Source of the DNA: Candidatus Gastranaerophilales bacterium
Lineage (GTDB): Bacteria; Cyanobacteriota; Vampirovibrionia; Gastranaerophilales; Gastranaerophilaceae
Direction: 5' to 3'
DNA: 62,170 bases
Assembly (NCBI GenBank): GCA_944323035.1
Contig: CALUQY010000014.1
Coordinates: forward strand, 1-62,170
A program made the translations under genes and the position numbers. Below the pieces are notes generated by a model that was not told the DNA's origin, did no database searches, and saw nothing but the letters and a program-made list of their open reading frames with translations. Of the stretch, positions 61,138-62,170 are shown piece after piece; the stretch's first letter is position 1, and each line of letters starts with the position of its first letter.

Positions 61138-61989
61138 TCTAATTACCAGCACATCGCATGATACATTGTCACAAACGCGTTTTTCTGTCTGGTTTGAAAA
61201 TAATTTACTCTTTTTTTCTTCGCTTTTCCCGTCGAGAATGACTAAATCAATTTCGTTATCAAGAGTGTAATTAATAATTTCCTGCGCCGGAATGCCGGTT
61301 AAAATTACACTTCGTGAAGATTGCAGCCCCATATTGTCAAGAATTTCTTCAAGACCTTTTACGATTCGGTATGCATATTTTTTTTGTTCCTGTTCAATCT
61401 TTAAGTACCAGTTTGTATCAAGTGTACCTTCTAAAAATAACAGGTTGGGATTTTCGTTCACAATACAAATATGAATTTCTTTATCTTCAAGGTTAAGTTT
61501 TTCCAGTTCCGAGCGGAAGTGTTCTGCGGAATTATTTTTGTCACCGATTGCAAGCAGAACTTTTTTTGTATGATTTCTGTGTTTTGATACATAAACTGAA
61601 ACAGGAGATGCGTTTAATAAATCGTAAGAAACCGAGCCGAGCCATTTTTGAAGTCCTTTTTTGCCGTGTGAACCGCAAAGAACAATATCGTATTCATTGC
61701 TTTCAAGTTCTTCAAGAATTAAATCCGAAACCCCGCCGCACATTTTTATGGTTCTGCCAATATTCAGACCTGCTTTTTCAAGTTCTTTTTTTGTATATTC
61801 CAGAATATTATCTGCCAGATTGGAACAGGAAATATTAAAATCGGATTGTTCAACATCAACATCCTCCGGCAAAAAATTCCAGTCAATAACGCAAATTGCA
61901 TCAATTGCTTCGCGTTTCGACCAGTGCGAAAAATTATATATAGCGTTGAAACTTATCTTGGATCCGTCTGTACAGAATAAAGCCTTCAT
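61135..61989 (-). CDS. Tandem universal stress protein
   Basis: 284 residues with two Usp domains. The first (about 1-140) starts MKALFCTDGSKISFNAI and ends with 'DIVLCGSHGKKGLQKWLGSVSYDLLNASPVSVYV', holding the GxxGx(9)GS ATP-binding pattern. The second (about 145-284) ends 'DLVILDGKSEEKK...CDVLVIR' with a less complete ATP motif. Such proteins bind ATP/AMP and act in stress or energy-limited survival. ATG 61989 has GGAG upstream; an in-frame ATG 27 bases earlier overlaps that SD and was rejected. Confidence 0.9.
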   Translation of the reverse strand: MKALFCTDGSKISFNAIYNFSHWSKREAIDAICVIDWNFLPEDVDVEQSDFNISCSNLADNILEYTKKELEKAGLNIGRTIKMCGGVSDLILEELESNEYDIVLCGSHGKKGLQKWLGSVSYDLLNASPVSVYVSKHRNHTKKVLLAIGDKNNSAEHFRSELEKLNLEDKEIHICIVNENPNLLFLEGTLDTNWYLKIEQEQKKYAYRIVKGLEEILDNMGLQSSRSVILTGIPAQEIINYTLDNEIDLVILDGKSEEKKSKLFSNQTEKRVCDNVSCDVLVIR

Positions 61990-62105
61990 TAAATTTTCTC
62001 CTTTTTCTGCTGACATTTTAATTTATGTTAAAGATTTTTAAATTACCTGCTCATCTATTTTTTTTATGATATAGTAATTGAATTAGATAGTATGAGTTTT
62101 GTAAA

Positions 62106-62170
62106 ATGCCGGCTGAAAATAAGATTAATCTAAAAGAATATAAAGAATTAATAGAAACTATAGCAAAGGT
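62106..62170 (+). CDS. Start of a gene running off the window (partial)
   Basis: An open frame from ATG 62106 to the window end encodes MPAENKINLKEYKELIETIA and continues. No SD precedes it. The A/T-rich upstream stretch offers weak -10-like boxes. Too short to assign; the charged helix gives no family. Confidence 0.4.
   Translation, partial: MPAENKINLKEYKELIETIAK

Overview
The window is AT-rich bacterial chromosome with dense, short-spaced operons. It carries kdsB (Kdo activation) and an OmpH/Skp-type periplasmic chaperone, so the cell envelope is Gram-negative. Several features fit the non-photosynthetic gut relatives of Cyanobacteria (Melainabacteria/Vampirovibrionia, probably Gastranaerophilales). 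These are a prepilin-type protein with an 'FTMAE' cleavage site, glycogen synthase plus a very large GH13 protein, a cyanobacterial-style Ski2-like helicase, and many lineage-specific proteins with a short N-terminal 'VNFG/AFKG' motif. The assignment is inferred from gene content and sequence style, not from a search.

Layout. 1-5.6 kb: a prepilin-like protein faces the operon accD-accA-prmA-kdsB, with thrB divergent. 5.7-9 kb: a coiled-coil protein, then nadB-nadC and a 57-codon antisense-facing gene. 9-16.3 kb: a PRTase-like protein, rpsL-rpsG, an HNH-like protein with a 10-base poly-C tract, an M20 peptidase, mutS2 and a small lineage protein. 16.4-21.9 kb: OmpH/Skp, an NADP secondary alcohol dehydrogenase, a possible toxin-like protein, and a cassette (small protein, DUF3737 beta-helix protein, alpha/beta hydrolase) divergent from a LysR regulator. 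22-28.3 kb: a large protein ending in an anthrax-lethal-factor-like metalloprotease domain, tRNA-Gln, gmk-coaBC-NIF3, and a cytoplasmic sensor kinase. 28.3-34 kb: a MITE-like inverted-repeat element, a peptide ABC transporter (binding protein and two permeases, no ATPases) and glgA. 34-40 kb: a zinc-ribbon/pseudo-cyclase/STAND-like protein and a Ski2-like helicase. 40-46 kb: slt-nadD-yqeK, a HerA-like protein with a Tudor-like tail, and def-fmt-aroH. 46-62 kb: two small secreted proteins, mnmG, a 1421-residue GH13 protein, dnaX, ldcA, uvrA with a secreted protein, a multi-pass membrane protein and a tandem-Usp protein.

Most genes are housekeeping: NAD synthesis (nadB, nadC, nadD), fatty-acid initiation (accA, accD), CoA (coaBC), translation and tRNA modification (rpsL, rpsG, def, fmt, mnmG, prmA, tRNA-Gln), DNA replication and repair (dnaX, uvrA, mutS2), envelope turnover (slt, ldcA, kdsB) and glycogen (glgA, GH13). 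The unusual content lies in three groups. First, large lineage-specific proteins keep the architecture of an NTPase or cyclase while the catalytic motifs look eroded. Second, unrelated proteins share a short N-terminal motif that could be a sorting tag. Third, many genes have a -10 box 6-7 bases before the start codon and no Shine-Dalgarno sequence, suggesting leaderless mRNAs beside SD-led genes. I see no CRISPR array, no transposase gene, no phage module and no rRNA.
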